Below the pieces are notes generated by a model. The model did not search any database. It was not told where the DNA came from and saw only the letters and a program-made list of their open reading frames with translations. The position numbers and the translations under genes are program-made. DNA of 64,000 bases, taken from assembly GCA_026391945.1 (NCBI GenBank), contig JAPLDA010000009.1, forward strand, positions 33,932-97,931. Direction: 5' to 3'. This DNA is from Bacteroidota bacterium (GTDB lineage: Bacteria; Bacteroidota; Bacteroidia; AKYH767-A; 2013-40CM-41-45). Positions 24,879 through 33,107 of the stretch are shown piece by piece (position 1 is the first letter of the stretch; each line of letters begins with the position of its first letter).

Positions 24879-26731
24879 AAAACGCCATGGATTCAGCGAA
24901 AATAAAAATCGGTGTGGTGGGCTTAGGCCCCGTGGGGATGATCTTAGCGGTTAAACTGAAAGAAGCCGGTTGTGACGTAGCCTTGTGCGATAAGGATGAA
25001 TTCAAACTGAAAAAAATCCGCGAAGAAGGAATTGTCCTGGAGAATATCATTGAATCAAAAACGGTTTTTGACAAGGTGTACGATTCTCCCAGGGACATGC
25101 GCCACCTCGACCTGGACTATCTTGTTTTTTCACTGAAGACTTACCAGACATTGGGTGCAGCCAAAGAAGCTGAAATACTGAACTCCGATAAAATCACACT
25201 GGTGTCAGCGCAAAACGGAATTGATTCGGAGAAACTGGTCTCCTCTGTTTTTGGAGAATCCAAAACGCTTCGCATGGTCATCAACTATGCAGGAAATTTA
25301 CGTTCACCGAATACGGTGAGGGTTTCTTTCGTAACTCCTCCGAACTACGTTGGTTCCATCGACGACAGCCGGACCAAACAAGCGGAACGTTTTGCAGGAA
25401 TCTTAAACAGTGTCGGGTTCGCCACCGAAAGACTTGATTCGTTCGAACTGGTAAAAAGCACCTGGGAAAAAACAATTCTCAATTCATCACTCAGCGCCCT
25501 GTGCGGAGTGGGGCGGCTCACGATGATGGAAGCCATGGCCGATGCCGACACGATGGAATTGATCGAACAAATCATCAACGAAGGAATTGATGTTGCTGAA
25601 AAAGAAAAAGTCCGGTTCCCGGATGACTTCCTGAGAAAATGCATGTTGTACCTGAGGAAGGGCGGCGATCATTTTCCCTCTCTCGCCGTTGACCTCATCA
25701 ACAACAGGCAAACGGAAATAGATTACTTCAACGGGAAAATTGTGGAGTACGGAAAAAAACATTACGTGAAAACATCGCTGAACCTTGCCTTCACCAACAT
25801 GGTAAAAGCCATGACGAATAAAAATGTGCTGGCGAGATTTCCCGGCGTGGAAGGCGAACTCAATAAAATCATCATCAGCAAAGGGCTGGTGGATAAAAAT
25901 AAACCTTCTGTTTTTTACCAGGAACAGAATTGTTTTATGGGAATTGATCTCGGTTCCGCATTCACCAAGTTCACCATCGTTGATGAAAATGGAAATCCTG
26001 TATTCAGGTACGTTTTACAGACGATGAACAAGGATCGCCACGCCATGAAAAACATTCTCAAGGCGATTCATTCGACATTTAAGATCAGCCACAGCTGCGC
26101 CACCGGTTACGGAAGAAAACATTTTACCGATACCGACATCGTGAAAACTGAAATCAACTGCGCTTCCGCCGGTGTTTCGGAATTTTTCGGCGGCGAAAAA
26201 AACATCATCGACATCGGGGGAGAAGACATTAAAATCATTCATTGCGACTACGAAAATCACGTAGCGAATTTTTACATGAATGATAAATGTGCTGCCGGAA
26301 CCGGTGCTTTCCTGGAAGAAATTTCGGAACGTGCGGAAATCAATATTTCTGAAATGAGCAGTCTGGCATCGAATTCAGAATACAACAGGGAACTGAACAG
26401 TTTCTGCACCGTGTTCGCCAAAACAGAAATCATGAATTGGGTGTTCGACGGAATGCCGCGGCAGGATATTGCAAGAGGAATTTATATTTCGATTGCCAAC
26501 AAAGTCGCGAAGATGAGGCTCTACCCAAACATCCCGACATTCATGATCGGTGGTGTGATCGCTCATCATCCTTACCTGAACAAAATTCTCTGTGATAAAT
26601 TCAACATAGAAATAAAAACGGTTGATCAGCCGCAGTACATCGTATCGTTTGGTGCAGCGATGATAGCAAGGCTAACCTGGCTGGCGCTGCACCCGTTAGA
26701 AATCAAACAGGCCGAAACACTCACTCATTAA
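24875..26731 (+). CDS. Fusion of a ketopantoate-reductase-like (PanE/ApbA) domain with a BcrA/HgdC-type activating ATPase
   Basis: A 618-residue two-domain protein. Residues 1-345: 2-oxoacid reductase fold with GLGPVGMILA near residue 11, SAQNGID, STWEKTILNSSLSAL with the conserved Lys/Asn, and SLAVDLINNRQTEIDYFNG, all standard PanE positions. Residues 353-600: ASKHA activase with MGIDLGSAFTKF (Asp358), ATGYGR, DIGGED (446-451; Gln of the usual DIGGQD is Glu), NDKCAAGTG (Cys472) and SFCTVFAKTEI (Cys511), so both cluster Cys are present. It would energise the dehydratase-type protein encoded two genes upstream, while its first domain could reduce a 2-oxo to a 2-hydroxy compound. I know no characterised protein with this layout. 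Overlaps the upstream gene by 4 bases; the thiolase follows after 2. Confidence 0.88.
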   Translation: MKNAMDSAKIKIGVVGLGPVGMILAVKLKEAGCDVALCDKDEFKLKKIREEGIVLENIIESKTVFDKVYDSPRDMRHLDLDYLVFSLKTYQTLGAAKEAEILNSDKITLVSAQNGIDSEKLVSSVFGESKTLRMVINYAGNLRSPNTVRVSFVTPPNYVGSIDDSRTKQAERFAGILNSVGFATERLDSFELVKSTWEKTILNSSLSALCGVGRLTMMEAMADADTMELIEQIINEGIDVAEKEKVRFPDDFLRKCMLYLRKGGDHFPSLAVDLINNRQTEIDYFNGKIVEYGKKHYVKTSLNLAFTNMVKAMTNKNVLARFPGVEGELNKIIISKGLVDKNKPSVFYQEQNCFMGIDLGSAFTKFTIVDENGNPVFRYVLQTMNKDRHAMKNILKAIHSTFKISHSCATGYGRKHFTDTDIVKTEINCASAGVSEFFGGEKNIIDIGGEDIKIIHCDYENHVANFYMNDKCAAGTGAFLEEISERAEINISEMSSLASNSEYNRELNSFCTVFAKTEIMNWVFDGMPRQDIARGIYISIANKVAKMRLYPNIPTFMIGGVIAHHPYLNKILCDKFNIEIKTVDQPQYIVSFGAAMIARLTWLALHPLEIKQAETLTH

Positions 26732-26733
26732 TT

Positions 26734-27996
26734 ATGAAATCATTCCACTCGATAGAAAAGGGAATTGCAATTATTTACGACGATCTGTATTTGGTGAATG
26801 GAGCGCGTACTCCATTCGGAAAATTTTGCGGAACACTTGCACAGGTTTCCCCGACGGATCTTGGAATTTTTTCGAGCCGTGCGGCCATCGAAAAGTCAGG
26901 CGTCAATCCAAAGGAAATTGACCAGGCCATCATTGCGAACATCGGCCAGTCGTCGGGAGATGCTTATTTTCTTCCACGTCACATTGCCTTGTTTGCAGGA
27001 TTGCATGAATCGGTTCCGTCACTCATGGTGCAGCGGATCTGTGCTTCGGGATTTGAAACCATCATTGCTGCATCCGAACAGATCATGCTCGGGAAAGCCG
27101 ATACTGTTTTGTGCTGCGGAACAGAAAGTATGTCGCTTTCACCCACGGTGAGCTTTGGCAACCGCATGGGTTATCCTCTTGGACGGCCTGTGTTTAAAGA
27201 TATGTTGTGGGAAGCACTCGATGATACGGCTGCCGGTTACCCGATGGGTTATACGGCGGAGAATGTGGCGAAGAAACACAACATCACACGGCAGCAATGC
27301 GATGAGTTTGCGCTTCTTTCATTTCAGCGTTCGGTGGCTTCGCGCAACAGCAACATTTATAAAGATGAAATAGCTTCCGTAAATTCTGTTGTGTTTGAAG
27401 CGGAAGGACTGAAGCCAAGGAAGGTGAGGATACCGGGAGGTGTAAAGAATTTTGTTTCCGATGAACAGGTGCGTGAAACTACGCTGGAAGCACTGGCGAA
27501 ACTACCAACGGTATTTTCTGATGTGGGAGTACTCACCGCCGGGAATTGCAGCGGCATCGTTGACGGTTCCGCAGCTGTTGTCGTGGCGAATAAAAACAGC
27601 ATTCAGTCGAAAGGATTAAAACCGGTTGCCAAAGTAGTTGCTTCTGCAAGTTGCGGCATTGATCCCAAAGTAATGGGACTCGGCCCGGTTCCGGCAATCC
27701 GGCTTCTTCTTGAAATCACAGGATTGAAAATGGAAGACATCGGCTTGTTTGAAATCAACGAAGCTTTTTCTGCGCAAGTCATCGGCTGTGAAATTGAACT
27801 CGGATTGGATCGCGCCAAATTGAATGTGAACGGTGGCGCTATTGCCATTGGGCATCCGTTAGCAGCAACCGGAACAAGATTGTCGCTCACGATTTCAAGG
27901 GAAATGATTGCACGAAAAGTAAAATATGGAATTGCTTCTGCCTGTATTGGCGGCGGACAAGGAACGGCAGTGTTATTTGAAAATGTAAATCTTTAG
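26734..27996 (+). CDS. Acetyl-CoA acyltransferase (thiolase)
   Basis: A 420-residue thiolase of the degradative/biosynthetic type. Motifs: NGARTPFGKF near residue 22, VQRICASGFETI with the acyl-accepting Cys103, NEAFSAQ near residue 345, GGAIAIGHPLAATGTRL and the second catalytic Cys in ACIGGGQG near residue 408. It has a somewhat long N-terminus before the first strand. Position between the PanE::ASKHA gene (2 bases) and had (2 bases) shows tight co-transcription. A role in cleaving 3-oxopimeloyl-CoA or acetoacetyl-CoA from ring degradation fits, though it might instead serve the neighbouring second module. Confidence 0.9.
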   Translation: MKSFHSIEKGIAIIYDDLYLVNGARTPFGKFCGTLAQVSPTDLGIFSSRAAIEKSGVNPKEIDQAIIANIGQSSGDAYFLPRHIALFAGLHESVPSLMVQRICASGFETIIAASEQIMLGKADTVLCCGTESMSLSPTVSFGNRMGYPLGRPVFKDMLWEALDDTAAGYPMGYTAENVAKKHNITRQQCDEFALLSFQRSVASRNSNIYKDEIASVNSVVFEAEGLKPRKVRIPGGVKNFVSDEQVRETTLEALAKLPTVFSDVGVLTAGNCSGIVDGSAAVVVANKNSIQSKGLKPVAKVVASASCGIDPKVMGLGPVPAIRLLLEITGLKMEDIGLFEINEAFSAQVIGCEIELGLDRAKLNVNGGAIAIGHPLAATGTRLSLTISREMIARKVKYGIASACIGGGQGTAVLFENVNL

Positions 27997-27998
27997 TC

Positions 27999-29111
27999 AT
28001 GTCGGATACAATTGAAAAAGTAAAATCAAATTCTTCTGCGATAAAACGGACAGAAAAAATTTATCAGTGGCAGATGATTGAACCGGATAAGGAGTTTAAT
28101 CTTGTTGAACAACCCGTTCCGGAATTGAAAGAAGGAGAAGTGTTGGTGCAAATAGCCGGTTGCGGAGTTTGTCACACCGATATCAGTTTCTGGCATCATG
28201 GAGTTCAGACGAAACATGCATTGCCACTTACGCTGGGGCATGAAATCAGCGGAACGGTTGTGGACGGATCACAGGAATGGATTGGAAAGAAGGTCATCAT
28301 CCCTGCCGTTCTTCCATGCGGTGAATGTGAGTTGTGTAAAAAAGGAAGAAGCAACATTTGCAGAAATCAATTGATGCCCGGAAATGATTTTCACGGTGGA
28401 TTTGCATCCCACATCGTGGTTCCTTCAAAATATTTATGTCATGTTCCTGCTGATGTGTTGAAAAAATATTCGCTGGAGCAACTGTCGGTGATTGCAGATG
28501 CCATCTCCACTCCTTACCAGGTGGTGAAGAAATCAGAACTGGAAACAGGAGACCTTGCCATTGTGATCGGAGTCGGAGGCGTTGGGGTGTACGGTGCGCT
28601 GATCGCCAAAATTTTCGGAGCCAAAGTCATTGCACTCGACATCAACGATGAAAAATTAAATACGGCAAAGGCCAATGGCGTGGATGCCATCCTCAATATT
28701 AAAGGGCTGGATACAAAAACCATTAAGGAAAAAGTAAAGGAGCTTGCCAAAGAAATCAAAGCACCGAAAACCGGGTGGAAAATTTTTGAGATCAGCGGAA
28801 CGAAAGCAGGACAGGACTTGGCTTTCAACCTCATCACGTTTACTTCCACACTTTCCATCGTCGGGTTTACGATGGATAAAGTGGAAGTCCGCCTGAGTAA
28901 CCTCATGGCATTCGATGCAAAACTCATCGGTACCTGGGGATGCCGTGCTGAATTATATCCCGAAGTACTCGACCTCGTAGCAAAGGACAAATTAAACATT
29001 TCCGGTTTCGTGCAGACGTTCCCGATGTCAGAAATCAATAACGTATTTAAAAATACATTGGAACATAAGTACACCAAACGTTCGGTGCTGGTGCCGGATT
29101 TTAACGGATAG
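27999..29111 (+). CDS. had: 6-hydroxycyclohex-1-ene-1-carbonyl-CoA dehydrogenase
   Basis: Zinc-type medium-chain alcohol dehydrogenase, 370 residues, matching Had (about 368 in Thauera). Motifs: GCGVCHTDISFW near residue 54 (catalytic Zn), GHEISG, PCGECELCKKGRSNIC near residue 108 (structural Zn), the MPGNDFHGGFASHIVVP stretch typical of Had and its relatives, and GVGGVGVYGA near residue 190 for NAD. It oxidises the 6-hydroxy product of the Dch reaction to 6-oxocyclohex-1-ene-1-carbonyl-CoA. It lies 2 bases after the thiolase gene and 7 before the T9SS gene. The presence of oah and dch in the same operon supports this specific call. Confidence 0.9.
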   Translation: MSDTIEKVKSNSSAIKRTEKIYQWQMIEPDKEFNLVEQPVPELKEGEVLVQIAGCGVCHTDISFWHHGVQTKHALPLTLGHEISGTVVDGSQEWIGKKVIIPAVLPCGECELCKKGRSNICRNQLMPGNDFHGGFASHIVVPSKYLCHVPADVLKKYSLEQLSVIADAISTPYQVVKKSELETGDLAIVIGVGGVGVYGALIAKIFGAKVIALDINDEKLNTAKANGVDAILNIKGLDTKTIKEKVKELAKEIKAPKTGWKIFEISGTKAGQDLAFNLITFTSTLSIVGFTMDKVEVRLSNLMAFDAKLIGTWGCRAELYPEVLDLVAKDKLNISGFVQTFPMSEINNVFKNTLEHKYTKRSVLVPDFNG

Positions 29112-29118
29112 CCTGGTC

Positions 29119-30306
29119 GTGAAAAAACATGTAGTCTTTATTTTGAGTCTCTTGCTGATTTTCAGCAGCGCCAGTTCGCAGACTGCAACATCAGTCGCCA
29201 ATGGAAACTGGACCAATCCGTTTGTATGGAGTTGCACGTGTGTTCCAACTCCGGGTTATACAGTCATCATCAATACAAGCGTAATGCTCAATACCAGTTT
29301 TGCATTTACTTCCGGGAGCATAACCATTAATAATGGCGCCTCACTTATTGAAGACGTACCAACCCGTGATATTTGGATGAATGGCGGCAGCTTAACCAAT
29401 GACGGAACCATGGATGTACGTTATCTCTGGACACAATCCGGCACTTTTTCAAACAGTGGCACCCTAACCGCACGTTCCATTCTGTGTAATGTGAATTTTA
29501 CCAATTCAGGAGATGTGGTGAACGTGGACAGCATGTACACAACAGCGACTGTAATTAACAATGGCCGTTTTCTGAATATCGACAGTGTGACGAACGGAGG
29601 AACTTTTGCCAACAATGGAATGTGTACCTATAACCAGTTTACCAACAACAACCAGTTCGTCAACAATAATATTTTAACCTTCACCGACATTACCAACAAT
29701 GGAACACTTACCAACGCTGATACCATCCTGGCAGCGAACAGTGGCTGGAATCGTGGGGTTTGGAATAATCTTGTGAATTCCTTTTTCCTGGTGAGTACCA
29801 GTTTTTTGAATGATGATAATGTAATGCATGATGCTGTGTTCAATAATAATGGAAAAATGCTGGTGATGGATAGCTGGTACAACATGGATACTGTGAAAGG
29901 AAGTTCGGCCGGAAGCATCATGGTGCAGGATTCTTCTTATAATTCAGGATGGATGAAAGGCTCTTTTGATTTTTGCGATTTGACACCGCCGCTCTCATCG
30001 CCTTATGTGGATATCAATACAGGAACTGTTTCGAATGGAATCACCTGGTGTCTTCAGACCGGCATGAATGAAGTAACAGAAAATGCTGTACATGTTTTTC
30101 CAAACCCGGCGACGACTGAATTGTTTATTGAAACAAAAAATCTAAAGGATTATACGGTTGAAATTTTTGATTCAGCAGGGAACAGGAAATGCTTCGAAAA
30201 AAACATTGCCGTTCTCGATATTTCGCATTATGAGCCGGGAATCTATTTGGTGTTCATTCAATCAAAAGAAAAAAACTTTACACAAAAAATTCAGATTACT
30301 AAATAA
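29119..30306 (+). CDS. Secreted T9SS type A sorting domain protein with Asn-rich repeats
   Basis: A 395-residue export protein from a GTG start: signal peptide KKHVVFILSLLLIFSSASSQ, then a central region full of short Asn/Gly/Thr-rich imperfect repeats (TNNGTLTN, ANNGMCTYNQFTNNN and similar) that suggests a beta-helix, and a C-terminal type IX secretion sorting domain from about residue 320 (VFPNPATTELFIETKN ... GIYLVFIQSKEKNFTQKIQITK). It should be carried across the outer membrane and attached to or released from the cell surface. It is placed between had and oah with gaps of 7 and 8 bases, in an operon otherwise of cytosolic enzymes. No enzymatic motif is visible; function unknown. Confidence 0.85.
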   Translation: MKKHVVFILSLLLIFSSASSQTATSVANGNWTNPFVWSCTCVPTPGYTVIINTSVMLNTSFAFTSGSITINNGASLIEDVPTRDIWMNGGSLTNDGTMDVRYLWTQSGTFSNSGTLTARSILCNVNFTNSGDVVNVDSMYTTATVINNGRFLNIDSVTNGGTFANNGMCTYNQFTNNNQFVNNNILTFTDITNNGTLTNADTILAANSGWNRGVWNNLVNSFFLVSTSFLNDDNVMHDAVFNNNGKMLVMDSWYNMDTVKGSSAGSIMVQDSSYNSGWMKGSFDFCDLTPPLSSPYVDINTGTVSNGITWCLQTGMNEVTENAVHVFPNPATTELFIETKNLKDYTVEIFDSAGNRKCFEKNIAVLDISHYEPGIYLVFIQSKEKNFTQKIQITK

Positions 30307-30314
30307 AAAATATC

Positions 30315-31409
30315 ATGGAAGAATTGAAAAGCCACAACCTTGTCGAGACCCAATACACAGAAATTATTTTTGAAAAACGTCCATGTCTTAATTATGACGG
30401 ATCCCCGGTAAACGGCTTGTATAATGCGTGGATCATTCTGAATAATCCGAAACAATTCAACTCCTACACAACCAAGGCGGTAAAGGAAATCATTCTTGCC
30501 TTCGGTGAAGCCTCCAACGACCGGAGCGTGGTATCCGTTGTGTTTACGGCCGTTGGTGATAAGGCCTTTTGCACCGGCGGCAATACGAAGGAGTATGCTG
30601 AATATTATGCCGGAAATCCGCAGGAGTATTCCCAGTACATGCGTTTGTTCAACGACATGGTGAGCGCCATTCTCAAATGTGAGAAGCCTGTGATCTGCCG
30701 CGTGAATGGAATGCGCATCGGAGGCGGACAGGAAATCGGGATGGCTTGTGACTTCAGCATTGCCAGCGACATGGCACGTTTCGGACAGGCTGGTCCAAAA
30801 CATGGAAGTGCGCCGATTGGCGGGGCAACGGATTTTCTTCCGCTGTTTGTCGGCATGGAAAGAGCGATGATGTCGCTCACTCTTTGTGAACCATGGAGCG
30901 CGCACCAGGCTTATTATTTCGGAATCATCAGTGAAATTGTTCCGGTACTGAAACGAGACGGAAAATTCATCCCCAACCCGATGGTAGTCACTGATAAAAT
31001 TGTTGATGAATACGGAAGGTATGTGTTCGGTACTTCGAAAGCGGGCGATGAACTGAAAGCCGCCAAGGAAACCGTTGCTGCGTGTGAAATGGATTTAAGC
31101 ATGCTCGATGCCGCCGTGAACAAATTGATCGCAAAATTGCTGCATACATTTCCAAATTGCACGAACAAAACAATTTCAGAAGTCCGGAAATTTAAACTGG
31201 AACACTGGGATAAAAACAAAGAGGGCAGCCGAGAATGGCTTGCATTGAATATGATGACGGAAGCCAAAGCAGGATTCCGTGCATTCAACGAAGGGCCGAA
31301 AGAAAACAGGGAAGTGGATTTCATCAAACTGCGCCGCTTGCTTGCAGAAGGCCGGGAATGGGATGACGAAATGCACAAGTCAATTTCACCGCAATTCCAG
31401 ACGGCATAG
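30315..31409 (+). CDS. oah: 6-oxocyclohex-1-ene-1-carbonyl-CoA hydrolase
   Basis: Ring-opening hydrolase of the enoyl-CoA hydratase superfamily, 364 residues (BamA/Oah are about 370-380). It adds two waters to 6-oxocyclohex-1-ene-1-carbonyl-CoA and yields 3-hydroxypimeloyl-CoA. Family features include KAFCTGGNTKEYAEYYAGNP near residue 83, the highly conserved NGMRIGGGQEIGMACDF near residue 135, GPKHGSAPIGGATDFLPL and CEPWSAHQAYYFG. These blocks distinguish it from ordinary crotonases, which are shorter. Its presence is a widely used marker of anaerobic aromatic degradation. It starts 8 bases after the T9SS gene and is followed by a 182-base gap before the kor genes. Confidence 0.94.
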   Translation: MEELKSHNLVETQYTEIIFEKRPCLNYDGSPVNGLYNAWIILNNPKQFNSYTTKAVKEIILAFGEASNDRSVVSVVFTAVGDKAFCTGGNTKEYAEYYAGNPQEYSQYMRLFNDMVSAILKCEKPVICRVNGMRIGGGQEIGMACDFSIASDMARFGQAGPKHGSAPIGGATDFLPLFVGMERAMMSLTLCEPWSAHQAYYFGIISEIVPVLKRDGKFIPNPMVVTDKIVDEYGRYVFGTSKAGDELKAAKETVAACEMDLSMLDAAVNKLIAKLLHTFPNCTNKTISEVRKFKLEHWDKNKEGSREWLALNMMTEAKAGFRAFNEGPKENREVDFIKLRRLLAEGREWDDEMHKSISPQFQTA

Positions 31410-31591
31410 GGAATTCCAGCCCATCACTGACCGCTATCGCGGCCGGAACAGTGCCTGGATCATGATGATAATCATAGTATGAAAGACATCTTAAAAATAG
31501 CTTTGTCAGTGTAAAAAGACTCTGCAATTTTTTCAGATGAGTTAATATATTTTGCAAAAACTGTAGTTCGTCACTTCCTAATTTAAAAACG
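31410..31591. promoter_or_regulatory. Intergenic region before the kor genes, possible internal promoter
   Basis: A 182-base gap within the operon. It contains a short CCGCTATCGCGG inverted repeat (about 31431-31442), a palindromic ATGATGATAATCAT stretch, and TTAATATATTTTGC at about 31542-31554, a near match to the TAnnTTTG -7 element with one extra base. A second promoter for korDABC-dch is possible. No gene is seen. Confidence 0.35.
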
Positions 31592-31837
31592 ATGGCAAAA
31601 GTAAAAGGCGAAATTGTCGTAAACACCGAACGATGCAAAGGATGCCAGTTATGTGTTCCGGTGTGTAAAGAAAATGTGATTGCCATGTCGGAAAACCTGA
31701 ATGGAAAAGGGTATCACTTTGCGCAAAGTGTAAATGATGAATGCAACGGTTGCATCAATTGCGCATTGGTTTGTCCTGATGGTGCGATCACCGTGTACAG
31801 GGTAAAATTAAATGAATCACTAAAAGCAGCTTCGTAA
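31592..31837 (+). CDS. korD: 2-oxoacid:ferredoxin oxidoreductase delta subunit (2x[4Fe-4S] ferredoxin)
   Basis: An 81-residue ferredoxin-like subunit with two full CxxCxxCxxxC motifs: RCKGCQLCVPVCKENVIAM near residue 14 and ECNGCINCALVCPDGAI near residue 50. In four-subunit KOR/VOR enzymes this subunit passes electrons from the TPP subunit to ferredoxin. The stop overlaps the start of korA (TAATG), confirming coupling. The order delta-alpha-beta-gamma is typical for bacterial KorDABC. As free-standing protein it could also serve as the operon's two-cluster ferredoxin. Confidence 0.92.
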   Translation: MAKVKGEIVVNTERCKGCQLCVPVCKENVIAMSENLNGKGYHFAQSVNDECNGCINCALVCPDGAITVYRVKLNESLKAAS

Positions 31838-32961
31838 TGAAAGACATCAGGTTAATGAAGGGTAACGAAGCATTCGCCGAAGGAGTTATTCGCGCGGGAT
31901 GCGATGGTTATTTTGGATATCCGATCACTCCCCAGTCAGAAGTATTGGAATATTTAGCGGCACAAAGAGCCGACGAAAGAACCGGTATGGTGGTGCTGCA
32001 GGCTGAAAGCGAAATTGCCTCCATCCACATGGTATATGGTGGTGCGGCCTGCGGGAAAAAAGTGTTGACGTCTTCTTCGAGTCCCGGAATCAGTTTGATG
32101 CAGGAAGGAATTTCTTTTTTGGCGGGAACAGAACTTCCGTGTTTGCTGTTGAACGTAGTGCGCGGCGGACCGGGACTGGGAACCATTCAGCCTTCACAGT
32201 CCGATTATTTCCAGGCGGTGAAAGGCGGTGGTCATGGTGATTATAAAATGATCGTGCTGGCGCCGGCATCGGTTCAGGAAATGTATGATTTTGCAAAACT
32301 CGGATTTGATCTGGCGTTTAAACACCGCATCCAGGTCATGATCTTATCAGACGGCGCCATCGGGCAAATGATGGAGAAGGTGGAACTGGATGACCAGGTT
32401 CCAAGAATGACCAATGAAGAAATCATTCAGAAATATCCATGGACGACGACAGGAAAAACTCCTGACAGGGAAAGAAACATCATCACCTCTCTTGATCTGA
32501 ATCCGGTAAGACAGGAAATCATCAACAGGAAGCTCCAGGAAAAATTTAAGAAGATCCAGGAAACAGAAGTTCGTTTTGAAAGGATTCAGTGTGATGATGC
32601 TGAGTATTTATTTGTCGCCTATGGATCCAGTGCACGCATTTGCCAGAAGGCTGTTATGCTTGGAAGAGCGCGTGGATTAAAAATCGGATTGCTTCGCCCG
32701 ATCACTCTTTTCCCTTTCCCTTCGGATGAATTGGCGAAATTATCTAAACAGGTTCACGGAATTTTATGTGTTGAAATGAGTGCGGGACAAATGGTGGAGG
32801 ATGTAAGACTGTCGGTGAATGGCGCTGTACCGGTTGAACACTACGGCCGCCTTGGCGGAATCATACCTGCCCCGGATGAAGTATTGCATGTGTTAGAAGA
32901 GAATTTCATTAATGAGACTATGATTTCAGAATCCGCCGCAGGCGGAGAACGGAAATCATAA
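31837..32961 (+). CDS. korA: 2-oxoacid:ferredoxin oxidoreductase alpha subunit
   Basis: Pyrimidine-binding subunit, 374 residues. Motifs: MKGNEAFAEGVIRAGCDGYFGYPITPQSEV (start), the QAESEIASIHMVYGGAACGKK block with the active Glu, and SSSPGISLMQEGISFLAGTELP. The reaction is oxidative decarboxylation of a 2-oxoacid (2-oxoglutarate or a branched-chain oxoacid; VorB-like) with CoA. In aromatic-degrading Thauera a 2-oxoglutarate:ferredoxin oxidoreductase provides the electron donor for benzoyl-CoA reductase, and its location here suggests the same. The last residues (SESAAGGERKS) come from a palindromic repeat (32932-32946) that seems to have extended the C-terminus. Confidence 0.9.
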   Translation: MKDIRLMKGNEAFAEGVIRAGCDGYFGYPITPQSEVLEYLAAQRADERTGMVVLQAESEIASIHMVYGGAACGKKVLTSSSSPGISLMQEGISFLAGTELPCLLLNVVRGGPGLGTIQPSQSDYFQAVKGGGHGDYKMIVLAPASVQEMYDFAKLGFDLAFKHRIQVMILSDGAIGQMMEKVELDDQVPRMTNEEIIQKYPWTTTGKTPDRERNIITSLDLNPVRQEIINRKLQEKFKKIQETEVRFERIQCDDAEYLFVAYGSSARICQKAVMLGRARGLKIGLLRPITLFPFPSDELAKLSKQVHGILCVEMSAGQMVEDVRLSVNGAVPVEHYGRLGGIIPAPDEVLHVLEENFINETMISESAAGGERKS

Positions 32962-33085
32962 AGTCGAATTAATCCCGGGCATCGTCGAGGGATATCCCGA
33001 TAGCGTATCGGGATTTGGTCAATACTCCGCAGTTCTGTTGCGGAAAATAATATTCAATTTGATACCTCGCAGCTCGGCTGTGGGG
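32932..33085. repeat. Cluster of short hairpins at the korA/korB border
   Basis: The 3' end of korA and the 146-base gap before korB contain several inverted repeats: TCCGCC-GCA-GGCGGA (32932-32946, coding), ATCCCGATA-GCG-TATCGGGAT (32994-33014, a perfect 9-bp stem), TCCGCA-GTTCTGT-TGCGGA (33026-33044) and an imperfect CGCAGC/GCTGTG. These are typical dispersed palindromes of Bacteroidota. They could form stable RNA structures between two genes whose products are needed in equal amounts. Confidence 0.65.
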
Positions 33086-33107
33086 CCATACATAAAAGCA
33101 AAAAGTT

